Source: Ruegeria arenilitoris
Lineage (GTDB): Bacteria; Pseudomonadota; Alphaproteobacteria; Rhodobacterales; Rhodobacteraceae
Assembly (NCBI RefSeq): GCF_013035315.1
Contig: NZ_WQHP01000010.1
Location: 80,421 to 144,420, forward strand
DNA: 64,000 nucleotides
Direction: 5' to 3'
Part shown: positions 16,441 to 25,241 of the stretch, piece by piece
How positions within the stretch are numbered: position 1 is the stretch's first letter
How the letters are laid out: each line of letters starts with the position of its first letter
Notes under the pieces: model-generated
Databases searched by the model: none
What the model was told of the DNA's origin: nothing
The model's input: only the letters and a program-made list of their open reading frames with translations
Made by a program: the position numbers and the translations under genes

Positions 16441-18893
16441 TATGCAGTCTCCAGAATGGCGTCGGTGCGTGGCAGCAGACTTTGCGGATCATAGGCCGGT
16501 TCGCCCAGCACGCGGGCTGCGCGGGGTTTGCCGTGGATCACGACCTCCAACGCGGTTCCGGCGTCGGCCGCTTCGGGCTTGATGTAGGCAAAGGCAAGGA
16601 TCTTGCCGACGGTGTGCCCGTAAGCAACAGAAGCCGTCGAGCCCACAACAGTCCCATTCAACATGACCGCCTCACCGCCGTGACCGTCAATCTCGCCATC
16701 CGGCTCGATCTCAAGGTATGCGCAAACCCAAGGCAGGTCGGTATTGTGGGTCTTGTCCTTGCCCAGATATTCCTTATCAGTACGCGCAAAGCGCAACACG
16801 TCGGCTTCGGCCAAAGTGACCTCATTGGTCAATTCGCCCGCGCCTTTGAAGCCTTTCTCCATCCGCATCACGTTCATGGCAAAGCTGCCATAATCGGTGA
16901 TGCCATGCGCCTCACCCGCGGCCCAAAGCGCGTTGTAAACGTCAAGGCACGCGGCGTTCGGCATGTGCAATTCCCAGCCCAATTCACCCGCATAGGACAT
17001 GCGGAAGGCCCAGACTTTGTGACCCGCGACGGTGATTTCCTGCGCGGACAGCCAACGGTACCCGGCATTGGTCAGATCGGCGTCAGTGCATCGCGCCAGC
17101 ACGTCCCGCGAGCGGGGGCCGTTCAACGACAGGGCGGACCAGTCGGCGGACAGAGCGGTGATCTGCACATCCTCATTCGCACGCTGCTGCGCCAGATGAT
17201 CTAGCAGGCGTTGTTCGAAAAAGGCCGCGCAAACCAGGTAGAAGCGATCTTCGGCCATGCGGACAATCGTCGTCTCCAACTCGATCCGCCCGCGACGGTT
17301 CAGCATGTGGGTCAATGTGATCGAGCCGACCTTTTGCGGCATCCGGTTCGCGGTCAGCCGGTCCAGCAGAGCGTAAGCGTCCGGACCGGAGACCTCGACC
17401 TTGGTAAAGGCGGTGACATCCATTATGCCAACGCTTTCGCGCACCGCCTTGACCTCAGCCGCGACCATGTCGTCGGCAGGGGTCCGGCGGAAGGAATAGT
17501 GATCGCGCTGCTCCACACCGTCCCGTGCAAACCAGCGGGGGCGTTCAAAGCCATACACCTCTTCATGCACCGCGCCCTTGGATTTCAGCAGCTCATACAG
17601 CGGCGACGGCTTGATCGGACGCCCCTCAAGACGGTTGAAATGCGGGAATGGAATTTCGTGGCGCAGACAGTAGTCTTCCTCGGCCTTGATCACCTGCCAA
17701 TCCTTGGTCGCATAGCTGCCGAACCGGCGCGGATCGTATTCGCGCATCGAGATATCGGCCGCGCCATGCACCATCCAGCGCGCCAGTTCGCGGGTCAGAC
17801 CCGGCCCCCAACCGATCCCGATCTGCGTTCCGCAGCAGCACCAGTAATTCCGAACACCCGGTGCAGGTCCGATCAACGGGTTGCCATCTGGCGGATGTGA
17901 GATCGCGCCGTGCACGTCGCGCTGAATGCCCAGTTCGGCAAAGATCGGCATGCGGTTCAGGCTTTCCTCAAGCCACGGCATCACCCGGTCGTAATCTGCG
18001 TCGAACAGCCAGTTCTCGTATTCCCACGGGCAGTGATCATGCCAGACCGAGTTCGGGTTTTCCTTCTCGTAAATCCCGATCAGCCCTCGCTGCTGCTCCA
18101 TCCGGATGTAGCCCGAGACTTTGCGGTCATCGCGGATCACCGGCAGTTCTTTGTCTAGGTTCTGGAACTCGGGCACCGGCTCGGTCACGAAATAGTGGTG
18201 GGTCATCGAGGTCATCGGCAACTGCAGCCCCGACCACTCACCCATCTGACGGGCATAGGTTCCGCCCGCATTCACCACATGCTCACACGTGATGGTGCCC
18301 TGTTCGGTCTCAACCACCCACTCGCCATTGTCGGCCTGTGTAATGTTGGTCGCGCGGCAGTTGCGGAAGATACGGACGCCCTTCTGACGCGCGCCCGTTG
18401 CCATCGCCATGGTCACGTTGGTCGGGTCCACATGGCCGTCATCCGGCGTGTGCAAAGCACCCAAAACACCTTCGAGGTTATAGAACGGATGCAGTTCGGC
18501 CACCTTTTCAGGCCCGACCAGCTCGATGTTGAATCCCAGAGACCGGCCTACAGACAGGGTGTGGCGCAGCCAGTCCATTTCATCCTCGGTATAGGCCAGA
18601 CGGAAAGAGCCGCAGCCATGCCACGTCACCGGCTGACCGGTTTCGGCCTCTAACTGACCGGAATATAGACCGATGTTGTAGTCCACGCATTTGCCCAGCC
18701 CAAAGCTCGAGGTCGAATGCGTGATCTGGCCGGCCGCGTGCCAAGTGCTGCCGCTGGTCAGCTCGGCCTTTTCCAGCAAGACGGTATCGTGGCCCCAGCC
18801 TTCGTGCGCCAGATGATAGGCCAGACCGACCCCCATGACGCCGCCTCCGACGATGACCACACGTGCATGTGACGGCAAATTCTTCTCGGACAT
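16440..18893 (-). CDS. Dimethylglycine/sarcosine dehydrogenase-like flavoprotein with GcvT domain
   Basis: This 817-residue protein has an FAD-binding DAO domain (VVIVGGGVMGVGLAYHLA at 12-29), the GSTWHAAG motif whose His52 matches the covalently flavinylated histidine of dimethylglycine dehydrogenase, a middle FAO-type domain, and a C-terminal aminomethyltransferase (GcvT) folate domain from about residue 440. Such enzymes remove N-methyl groups oxidatively and pass the carbon to tetrahydrofolate. It is the first gene of the minus-strand operon, opposite the RpiR/Rieske arm, and points to an N-methylated (betaine-derived) intermediate. Confidence 0.9.
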   Translation of the reverse strand: MSEKNLPSHARVVIVGGGVMGVGLAYHLAHEGWGHDTVLLEKAELTSGSTWHAAGQITHSTSSFGLGKCVDYNIGLYSGQLEAETGQPVTWHGCGSFRLAYTEDEMDWLRHTLSVGRSLGFNIELVGPEKVAELHPFYNLEGVLGALHTPDDGHVDPTNVTMAMATGARQKGVRIFRNCRATNITQADNGEWVVETEQGTITCEHVVNAGGTYARQMGEWSGLQLPMTSMTHHYFVTEPVPEFQNLDKELPVIRDDRKVSGYIRMEQQRGLIGIYEKENPNSVWHDHCPWEYENWLFDADYDRVMPWLEESLNRMPIFAELGIQRDVHGAISHPPDGNPLIGPAPGVRNYWCCCGTQIGIGWGPGLTRELARWMVHGAADISMREYDPRRFGSYATKDWQVIKAEEDYCLRHEIPFPHFNRLEGRPIKPSPLYELLKSKGAVHEEVYGFERPRWFARDGVEQRDHYSFRRTPADDMVAAEVKAVRESVGIMDVTAFTKVEVSGPDAYALLDRLTANRMPQKVGSITLTHMLNRRGRIELETTIVRMAEDRFYLVCAAFFEQRLLDHLAQQRANEDVQITALSADWSALSLNGPRSRDVLARCTDADLTNAGYRWLSAQEITVAGHKVWAFRMSYAGELGWELHMPNAACLDVYNALWAAGEAHGITDYGSFAMNVMRMEKGFKGAGELTNEVTLAEADVLRFARTDKEYLGKDKTHNTDLPWVCAYLEIEPDGEIDGHGGEAVMLNGTVVGSTASVAYGHTVGKILAFAYIKPEAADAGTALEVVIHGKPRAARVLGEPAYDPQSLLPRTDAILETA

Positions 18894-18939
18894 GATTTTT
18901 CCTCTTCCCGAGTCGCGTTTCTGCTCGACAGGCTAATTC

Positions 18940-18984
18940 CACATTTGTACCATCGTCAATCATGAATGACACAAATGTATCATC
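18940..18984. promoter_or_regulatory. Two direct repeats (CACAWWTGTAYCATC), likely RpiR operator
   Basis: In the gap between the divergent operons two 15-base copies occur, CACATTTGTACCATC at 18940-18954 and CACAAATGTATCATC at 18970-18984, exactly 30 bases apart. The core ACATTTGT/ACAAATGT also forms an inverted pair. The second copy overlaps the first codons of the RpiR gene, which fits autorepression and control of both arms. Binding is inference. Confidence 0.6.
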
Positions 18985-19849
18985 AATCGTTCTCGACCGC
19001 CTCAGCCAAGAGTGGGATGCCCTCACGCCCGAGGCGCAGAAGGCTGCGCGTTACGTACTGGAAAACCCAACAGACGTTGGGGTTTCGACCGTGCGCGAGA
19101 TTGCCGAAGCGGCAAAGGTCAAACCCAATACATTTGTCCGCATGGCACGGCAGGTGGGGTTTGAAGGGTACGAGGATTTCCGCGCACCGTTCCGCGATGC
19201 GATTCGGCAAGGCGGCGTGTCGTTTCCAGACCGCGCCCGTTGGTTGCAGGATATTGGAAAGTCTGGCGAACTGGGTGGGCTTTATGCGGATATGGTCGGG
19301 GCCGCGATCCGCAATATCGAAGAGACCTTCGCCGGAATCGACGCCGCCAGCCTCAAGAGTGCAGCCGAAGACATCTGGAACTGCCGCCAGATTTTCACGT
19401 TGGGTGTGGGCGTCAACAACTCGAACGCGCGCAATTTCACCTATCTTGCCTCAACGGGGATGAAGCAGTTCCATGCCATCCCCCGTCCCGGCTCGACCCC
19501 GGTGGACGATCTGGCCTGGGCCGATGAGCAGGACGTGCTGATCGCCATCACCTGCCATCCATACCGCACCGAGGTGATCGACGCGATCAAGCTGGCGCGC
19601 CTGCAGGGGCTTACAGTCATTGGCATCTCGGACAGCCCGGCGAGCCCCGTCATCCTGAACGCGCAGCACGGCTTTGTCGTCGCCGCAGATACCCCGCAAT
19701 TCTTCCCGTCCTCCGTCTCGACCATCGCCTTGTTGGAAACGCTGCTGTCCTTCGTGATCGCGGTTTCCAGCGATGAGATCGTCGAGCGGGTGGAACGGTT
19801 TCACCAACGCAGACACCAACTTGGCCTCTACGCGGAGGAGCCCGAATGA
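18962..19849 (+). CDS. MurR/RpiR family transcriptional regulator
   Basis: This 295-residue regulator has an N-terminal HTH_6 domain (about 1-80, with STVREIAEAAKVKPNTFVRMARQVGFEGYEDFR) and a C-terminal SIS sugar-phosphate-binding-type domain (about 120-265). Members sense a pathway metabolite. It is transcribed divergently from the flavoprotein operon and its stop overlaps the Rieske start in an ATGA, so it leads the plus arm of the same cluster and most likely controls both arms through the repeats that overlap its own start. Confidence 0.9.
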   Translation: MNDTNVSSIVLDRLSQEWDALTPEAQKAARYVLENPTDVGVSTVREIAEAAKVKPNTFVRMARQVGFEGYEDFRAPFRDAIRQGGVSFPDRARWLQDIGKSGELGGLYADMVGAAIRNIEETFAGIDAASLKSAAEDIWNCRQIFTLGVGVNNSNARNFTYLASTGMKQFHAIPRPGSTPVDDLAWADEQDVLIAITCHPYRTEVIDAIKLARLQGLTVIGISDSPASPVILNAQHGFVVAADTPQFFPSSVSTIALLETLLSFVIAVSSDEIVERVERFHQRRHQLGLYAEEPE

Positions 19850-20937
19850 ACGCACCCCTAACGCACTCACTGGACGCGCGCTATTACACAGACCCGGCGA
19901 TTTTCGAGCAGGAAATGCAGGGACTTCTGGCCCGGACATGGCAATTCGCAGGCCATGTAGCTCAGGTTCGGGAAGCGGGGGACTATTTCGCCTTTGAAAT
20001 CGCCGGGCAGAGCCTGTTCTGCGTCCGAGGGCGCGACGGTGAAATCCGCACCTTCTACAACGTCTGTCAGCACCGCGCCCACGAGATGGTGACCGGCGCA
20101 GGCAATACGCGCGTCGTTGTGTGCCCCTATCATGCGTGGACCTATGAACTGTCCGGCCAGTTGCGTGCCGGACCGAACATCAAATCCGTTCCGGGGTTCG
20201 ACCGCAGCGCAATCTGTCTGACCTCGGTCCGCACCGAGGTCTTCAATGGCTTCATCTTTGTGAACCTCGATGACGACGCCGCCCCGATGGATGAATGGTA
20301 CCCCGGCGTACGCGAAGAAATCCGCGCTTTCGTTCCGCATATCGACGAGCTTGAACCGTTGGAATGGGTCGAGATCCCCGAGAACTGTAACTGGAAGGTC
20401 AGCATCGAGAATTACTCGGAATGCTACCATTGCCCGACCAACCACCCCACCTTTGCCGAGGGCGTCGTCAAGCCCGAGACCTATGACATCCAACCCGATG
20501 CAGGCGGCGGCTATGTCCTGCGCCATACGACCGAGTGTCAGAGCCTGGACAAGATGACCTATCCCATCGACCTGACGGTGCCACATGCGGGCGACTATCA
20601 GTCATGGTTCTTGTGGCCGATGTTCTCGTTCCAGTGCTACCCGGGCAACGTTCTGAACACCTATCACTGGCGCGCTGAGGACCCCGATCACTGCACCGTC
20701 TGGCGCGGTTGGTACACCGAGGGCGGATCAGAAAGCGCCGTCATCCGGCAACTGGCGGTACAGGACCGCGAAACCACCGTTGAAGAGGACATTCGGTTGG
20801 TCGAATCCGTCCACCGCGGCCTCAAATCGCGCGGGTACCGGCCCGGCCCTCTGGTTCTGGACCCAGGATGTGGGGTGATGTCGGAACACTCGATCGCCCG
20901 CCTTCAGCAATGGATGCGCGAAGCGGTAGACCCGTGA
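19846..20937 (+). CDS. Rieske non-haem iron oxygenase, alpha subunit (GbcA/stachydrine demethylase-like)
   Basis: This 363-residue enzyme has the Rieske 2Fe-2S cluster motif Cys74-x-His76 and Cys93-x-x-His96 (NVCQHR and CPYHAW). The catalytic iron site is in ECYHCPTNHPTF with His195 and His200. It resembles oxygenases that demethylate quaternary amines such as glycine betaine or proline betaine. It needs a reductase partner, and none is encoded in this cluster. With the DMGDH-like flavoprotein it suggests stepwise N-demethylation of a betaine; sequence alone does not prove the substrate. Confidence 0.88.
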   Translation: MNAPLTHSLDARYYTDPAIFEQEMQGLLARTWQFAGHVAQVREAGDYFAFEIAGQSLFCVRGRDGEIRTFYNVCQHRAHEMVTGAGNTRVVVCPYHAWTYELSGQLRAGPNIKSVPGFDRSAICLTSVRTEVFNGFIFVNLDDDAAPMDEWYPGVREEIRAFVPHIDELEPLEWVEIPENCNWKVSIENYSECYHCPTNHPTFAEGVVKPETYDIQPDAGGGYVLRHTTECQSLDKMTYPIDLTVPHAGDYQSWFLWPMFSFQCYPGNVLNTYHWRAEDPDHCTVWRGWYTEGGSESAVIRQLAVQDRETTVEEDIRLVESVHRGLKSRGYRPGPLVLDPGCGVMSEHSIARLQQWMREAVDP

Positions 20938-20953
20938 AAGGACCCTTAATCTC

Positions 20954-21778
20954 ATGCTAATGCCCGAAGACTGGCGTCCCGAACATAAGCTGTTTCCCTA
21001 TCAGGTCGGCTTCACCAGCCCGCCCTTCGACTTTGACGCGGCACCGTCGGATTTCCTGCGCATGTGCCCCGAGACTGTTGGCGTTCATGGCTGGATGCTG
21101 CACGTCCCGGATTACGTACATGGGCTGGATCAACGGAAGCAGAACTTTGGCATGCTCGAGGATTTTGTCCACTGCATGTCCCGAAACGGGGTCGATGTCT
21201 GCGGTCAGGTCGGATCGAATTGGGTACACGCCTGCGGTCTGGGGGTTGAGGGCGTGCGCCAACACTGCGCGGACCTGTCAGACAAGCACGGTATCCAGTT
21301 CCACATGGCCGGCTACGCCATGGTCGAAGCTCTGCGTGAGATGAACATCGAAAAGGTCGCGTTGAACGCCACCTATCACTGGCCCGAATGGTGGCAGGGT
21401 ACGGTCGGTTTTCTGAAAGAAGCCGGGTTTGACGTCCTTTGGGCCGGGAATTTCCACGATCAAGGGTGGTTCGACTCGCAGGAACAAGTCAATTCGTATC
21501 GCTGGATATTCGACGGTGACCTTGCCCAAAAAAGCTTTGAATACGTGGCGGACAAGGCCCCGCAGGCTGATGCAATCCTGATCAACGGCATGTGTAATTT
21601 CCGCACCGGGCCAAATGGCCTGCCCCAGCGCCCGTTGCATCTGGCCGACACGCTTGAGGCTGCCCTGGGAAAGCCGGTGATTGGTCACGACATCGCGCTG
21701 TACTGGCGCATTTTCAAGTCCCTCAACCTGGCGCCCGAAAAACCCTACGGGCAGCTTCTGAGGCGACTTCAGAACTGA
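20954..21778 (+). CDS. Asp/Glu/hydantoin racemase-superfamily protein (maleate isomerase/arylmalonate decarboxylase-like)
   Basis: The 274-residue protein has the two-lobed pattern of this fold. The late segment ADAILINGMCNFRT, then LGKPVIGHDIALYWRIF, matches the region holding the second catalytic cysteine in maleate cis-trans isomerases and arylmalonate decarboxylases. Near the N-terminus MCPETVGVHGWM may supply the other half of the site. The match is to a superfamily, not a defined enzyme. It lies 16 bases after the Rieske gene and 17 before the sulfotransferase-like gene, so it belongs to the cluster operon. Confidence 0.6.
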   Translation: MLMPEDWRPEHKLFPYQVGFTSPPFDFDAAPSDFLRMCPETVGVHGWMLHVPDYVHGLDQRKQNFGMLEDFVHCMSRNGVDVCGQVGSNWVHACGLGVEGVRQHCADLSDKHGIQFHMAGYAMVEALREMNIEKVALNATYHWPEWWQGTVGFLKEAGFDVLWAGNFHDQGWFDSQEQVNSYRWIFDGDLAQKSFEYVADKAPQADAILINGMCNFRTGPNGLPQRPLHLADTLEAALGKPVIGHDIALYWRIFKSLNLAPEKPYGQLLRRLQN

Positions 21779-21795
21779 CGAAAAGGACAATCGAC

Positions 21796-22536
21796 ATGCA
21801 CAAGATCCTCGCGCTTTGGGCAGTGCCCCGGTCCACGTCGACCGCTTTTGAATGGATGATGCGACAGCGCGGGGATCTGGATTGTTTACACGAGCCTTTT
21901 GGCGAGGCTTGGTATCAAGGCGAAGACCCACTTTGGCACAGGTTCAAACCCGGCGATGTAACGACGCCCGGCCTGACGTTGGACTCGGTCTGGGCCGACA
22001 TTCAGGATCGCGCGCAAAAGGGGCCTGTGTTCATCAAGGACTTCCCGCACTACATCAATCATATGTGGGACGCGGACTTTCTGGCGAATTTCAACCATGC
22101 CTTCCTGATCCGCGATCCGGCAAAGACGATCACTTCAATGTACAATAAATGGCCCGACTTTGCCGAAGGCGAGGTCGGATTTCCCGAACAACGCGCCTTG
22201 TTCGACTTGCTGACCGCGCTGAACGGCACACCGCCGCCGGTCATTGACAGCGACGACCTGTTGGAGAACCCGCATAATATGACCGATCGGTTCTGTCAGG
22301 CCGTTGGTATTCCGTTCCTGCCGGACGCCCTGACCTGGGAGGCTGGTGGCAATCCCTCGGCCCATAGTTGGTGGGATGGCGGGTCATTTCACGCCAATCT
22401 GGCCAACTCAACCGGTTTGGCACCACAGCCTCGTAAACACATCTCGATCACGGACGCGCCGGACCGGGTGAAACATGTGTATCGCCGCATGAAACCCCAC
22501 TATGACCACCTCTACAAACACCGCCTGACGGCCTGA
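21796..22536 (+). CDS. Sulfotransferase-like P-loop protein
   Basis: This 246-residue protein begins with LWAVPRSTSTAFEWMM (residues 7-22), a phosphosulfate-binding-loop-like motif, and later has FLIRDPAKTITSMY, the equivalent of the 3'-phosphate-binding segment of PAPS-dependent sulfotransferases. Proteins of this type are annotated as sulfotransferase family, but few have known substrates. Its position in a catabolic operon is odd for a PAPS-consuming enzyme. The spacing to both neighbours is 17 bases, so it is clearly co-transcribed. Confidence 0.7.
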   Translation: MHKILALWAVPRSTSTAFEWMMRQRGDLDCLHEPFGEAWYQGEDPLWHRFKPGDVTTPGLTLDSVWADIQDRAQKGPVFIKDFPHYINHMWDADFLANFNHAFLIRDPAKTITSMYNKWPDFAEGEVGFPEQRALFDLLTALNGTPPPVIDSDDLLENPHNMTDRFCQAVGIPFLPDALTWEAGGNPSAHSWWDGGSFHANLANSTGLAPQPRKHISITDAPDRVKHVYRRMKPHYDHLYKHRLTA

Positions 22537-22553
22537 TACACCGGAGACACGAT

Positions 22554-22937
22554 ATGGCAGACATTTTTGACGAAGACCTTTTCCTAAAAGGGCTTGAGCA
22601 GCGCAAGAACACGCTGGGCGCGGAATACGTGGAAAAGAACCTGGCGGCGGCAGATGACTTTACCCGCCCCTTCCAAGAGGCCATGACCGCATGGTGCTGG
22701 GGATTTGGCTGGGGCGATGATGTGATCGACCCCAAGACACGATCGATGATGAATCTGTCAATGATCGGTGCGCTGGGGAAAATGCATGAATGGGAAATCC
22801 ACTGCAAAGGCGCGATCAACAACGGCGTCTCGCCCGAAGAAATCCGCGCCATCATCCATGTGATCGGAATCTATTGCGGCGTACCGCAAGCGCTGGAGTG
22901 CTTCCGCGTCGCCCGCAAGGTTCTCGACTTGGCGTGA
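22554..22937 (+). CDS. Carboxymuconolactone decarboxylase family protein
   Basis: This 127-residue, mostly helical protein has the CMD-family pattern: TRPFQEAMTAWCWGFGWGDDVIDPKTRSM, then HCKGAINNGVSPEEIRAIIHVIGIYCGVPQA. It is close in size to 4-carboxymuconolactone decarboxylase (PcaC). No other protocatechuate genes are nearby, so a decarboxylation, ring opening or thiol-redox role in the cluster's own pathway is more likely. It is the last gene of the plus-strand arm. Confidence 0.85.
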   Translation: MADIFDEDLFLKGLEQRKNTLGAEYVEKNLAAADDFTRPFQEAMTAWCWGFGWGDDVIDPKTRSMMNLSMIGALGKMHEWEIHCKGAINNGVSPEEIRAIIHVIGIYCGVPQALECFRVARKVLDLA

Positions 22938-22967
22938 TATGGCGGCTGATCGCGCTGCCGCTTGTCG

Positions 22968-24581
22968 TCACATCGGCAGCGCGGCCCGGGGTTTGATCAG
23001 GCTTGTCAGCTCATAGGCCGCCACCTGACTTCCGATGCCTTTCAAATCGAACGGTCCCGCGGGATCCATATTGATCCGAACCTGCCGCGCCGTGGCATTT
23101 GAAATCAGAACCTGACCATCGCTGGCGATCTCACATAGGCGCGCCGCCAGATTGGGCGCTGGCCCGATCGCAGAATAGTCAAAGCGGCCCTCGAATCCGA
23201 TCCGGCCCAACGTTGCAGGGCCGGTGGCAATGCCGATGCCCAAGCCAAGACCATGACCGGCACGGTACGGGGCCATGACTCTGCGGACATCCACCTGCAT
23301 TTTTTGGGCCAGATCAACCGCGCGTTGTGCCGCGTCGTCCAGCGGCACAGGTGCGCCGAACAGGACCATCAACCCATCGCCCAAGAACCGCTCGAGCGTG
23401 CCGCCACACGCCTCGACCAGCGGTCCGCAGGTGCCGTGGAATGCATTAAGGGCAGCGATAACCTGATCCGGGCTGGCAGCAGCAGCAAAGGCTGTGAACC
23501 CGCGCAGATCAGCAAAAAGGACCGTGATCTCGGCTTTGCGCGTGCGCAGCACATCCGCCTCATCAGTGGCTCCGACAATCATTGCAGCGACCTGCGCCGG
23601 CAGGAACCGTTTAAGACGGTTGGTACGCTCAATCTCTTCGATCTGTTTGGCCACGCGAGACTCCAATGCGGCGTTCCAATCGGCCAATTGCGCCTTTTGC
23701 ACCTCGACCTGTCCATAAAGCGCGCCCAGTTTTTCGCTGGTCTGGTTCACGTGGCTGGCCAATTCGCCAAGCTCGTCCCGGTTGGGCACCGTGATACGGC
23801 TGTCAAACCCGCCACGGGATAGCTTGCTGAGCGCGGCATGGATGCGTTCAATCGGCCAGAGCAGAGAGGACGAGATCGAATACCCCAGCAACAGCGCAAT
23901 CCCAATGGCGGCAACCGCCGCTGCCATGATGTTCAGGCGCGAGGTCAAATAAGCCTGAGATGTGAGGTCCGCGAGGTCGCGCACCTCTTGCTCAACGTCC
24001 TGCGCAACAGTGTATGCCTCTCGCTGCATGGCCTGAAGCGGGCCGAACAACTGGTCCAGACCATGGCGCGCTGCTGCCGTCAAATCCCCTGCTTGGCTCA
24101 GGCGCCGAAGCTCTGAGATGGCAGGCAAAAGCTCCTGAAGATCCGCCCGCAGGCTTGCGATAGCCTTTTCATCGGGCATGCCCGGTTGCCCGAACCGGCG
24201 AAAACCCAGCGCCAAATTCCGTTCCAACCCCGCAGTGACGTGCTGGATCGACCTCGTCGAGGCACCAGACACCCCATTATGGCTGGTTTCGTCTTGCAGA
24301 TTTTGTGGAACGAACAAGGCCAGTATGTATGCGTTCAGGTTGGAAATTGTTGTGTAGGTGTCGTTAAAAAACGCGATCCTCTCCTGATCGCGCATCATGG
24401 CTTCGGTCCGCAGATTGGCCTGATGCAAAGCGAACAAACCAAACAACACCAGGATGACAAGCAGCCCGGTAATCCCAAGAAAAGCGGCAAGCAGCTTGGC
24501 CCGAACCGATAAAGCGATCCTTGCGACGCTGAGTGCAACAAATCGAAGCCCGAATTGGCCAATGTTGCGGTCGTGTGGCAT
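22968..24581 (-). CDS. Membrane-bound adenylate/guanylate cyclase with HAMP domain
   Basis: The 537-residue protein has a first membrane helix at about 31-52, an extracytoplasmic sensing region with predicted helices (60-215), a second membrane helix (217-237), a HAMP linker with coiled coil (about 240-325) and a class III cyclase domain. Metal-binding aspartates are Asp358 (VLFADLRGF) and Asp402 (FLGDGLMV), and PNLAARL is the adenine/ribose region. The layout indicates a transmembrane receptor cyclase making cAMP in response to a periplasmic signal. It converges on the catabolic cluster, with a 30-base gap, and is probably independent of it. Confidence 0.88.
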   Translation of the reverse strand: MPHDRNIGQFGLRFVALSVARIALSVRAKLLAAFLGITGLLVILVLFGLFALHQANLRTEAMMRDQERIAFFNDTYTTISNLNAYILALFVPQNLQDETSHNGVSGASTRSIQHVTAGLERNLALGFRRFGQPGMPDEKAIASLRADLQELLPAISELRRLSQAGDLTAAARHGLDQLFGPLQAMQREAYTVAQDVEQEVRDLADLTSQAYLTSRLNIMAAAVAAIGIALLLGYSISSSLLWPIERIHAALSKLSRGGFDSRITVPNRDELGELASHVNQTSEKLGALYGQVEVQKAQLADWNAALESRVAKQIEEIERTNRLKRFLPAQVAAMIVGATDEADVLRTRKAEITVLFADLRGFTAFAAAASPDQVIAALNAFHGTCGPLVEACGGTLERFLGDGLMVLFGAPVPLDDAAQRAVDLAQKMQVDVRRVMAPYRAGHGLGLGIGIATGPATLGRIGFEGRFDYSAIGPAPNLAARLCEIASDGQVLISNATARQVRINMDPAGPFDLKGIGSQVAAYELTSLIKPRAALPM

Positions 24582-25241
24582 GTGTAACCCCCGCCGAAAT
24601 ACGCGGCAGAATTGGGGTGAGTTTACACAAATAAGCCTAAGATTTCCATGTTTCTGGGCCTAATGTCTGCACAAATCATGATATGAAGGGCTGTTTTTCA
24701 AGTTATCTGACGTTTCAATTGCCACAGTGTCCCGCAAAACTCCGACATCCGCAATTTTAGCGTGATTTCTGGTGACTTTAACACCCATAGGCATAAGAGG
24801 AACACGCTGCTCAGAATCGCAGGTTTCGTACAGAGAAGGCCGACATATAGTGCCTTTTCACATGGCTGGTCGATCACGCGTTGACTGACATACCGGCCTT
24901 TCGGCGCATAAACTCCAAGCAACGTCAGGCACTCGAAACAGCCTTTGGTCTTTCTGGCCAAATCTCAACCTTGCGAGCGATTGAATGGCACCCGGCGCGA
25001 ACGACTACAGATAGTAGGTGGCGGAGACGAAGTCAGCATAACTAAGCCCATAAGATCCTGTTAAGTATGAAATAAACTGGAAATTGAGGGAGAAATACCA
25101 CGATACCTACCACACAAAACTCGATGTCAAGTGATAGGACGTTGGTCATATACTATAGCAAACCCTCACGCGGATTGCAGCAAACAGCCGCATTGAGCCC
25201 GAAGCAAATTATGTGAATGGCAGTATTGGGTTGTCAAAAAA
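24582..25241. other. Long intergenic region without a convincing gene
   Basis: This 660-base stretch is AT-richer than the DNA to its left and marks the change from core-like to accessory-looking sequence. The only sizeable frame (minus strand, 24698-24961) has no signal or domain I recognise. At 25191-25210 it contains CATTGAGCCCGAAGC, a relative of the dispersed AGCCCAAA motif found in several other gaps of the window. Confidence 0.5.

Noticed and set aside
24698..24961. 87-codon minus-strand ORF in the long intergenic region
   Set aside because: No ribosome site, no domain and an unlikely composition; treated as chance.
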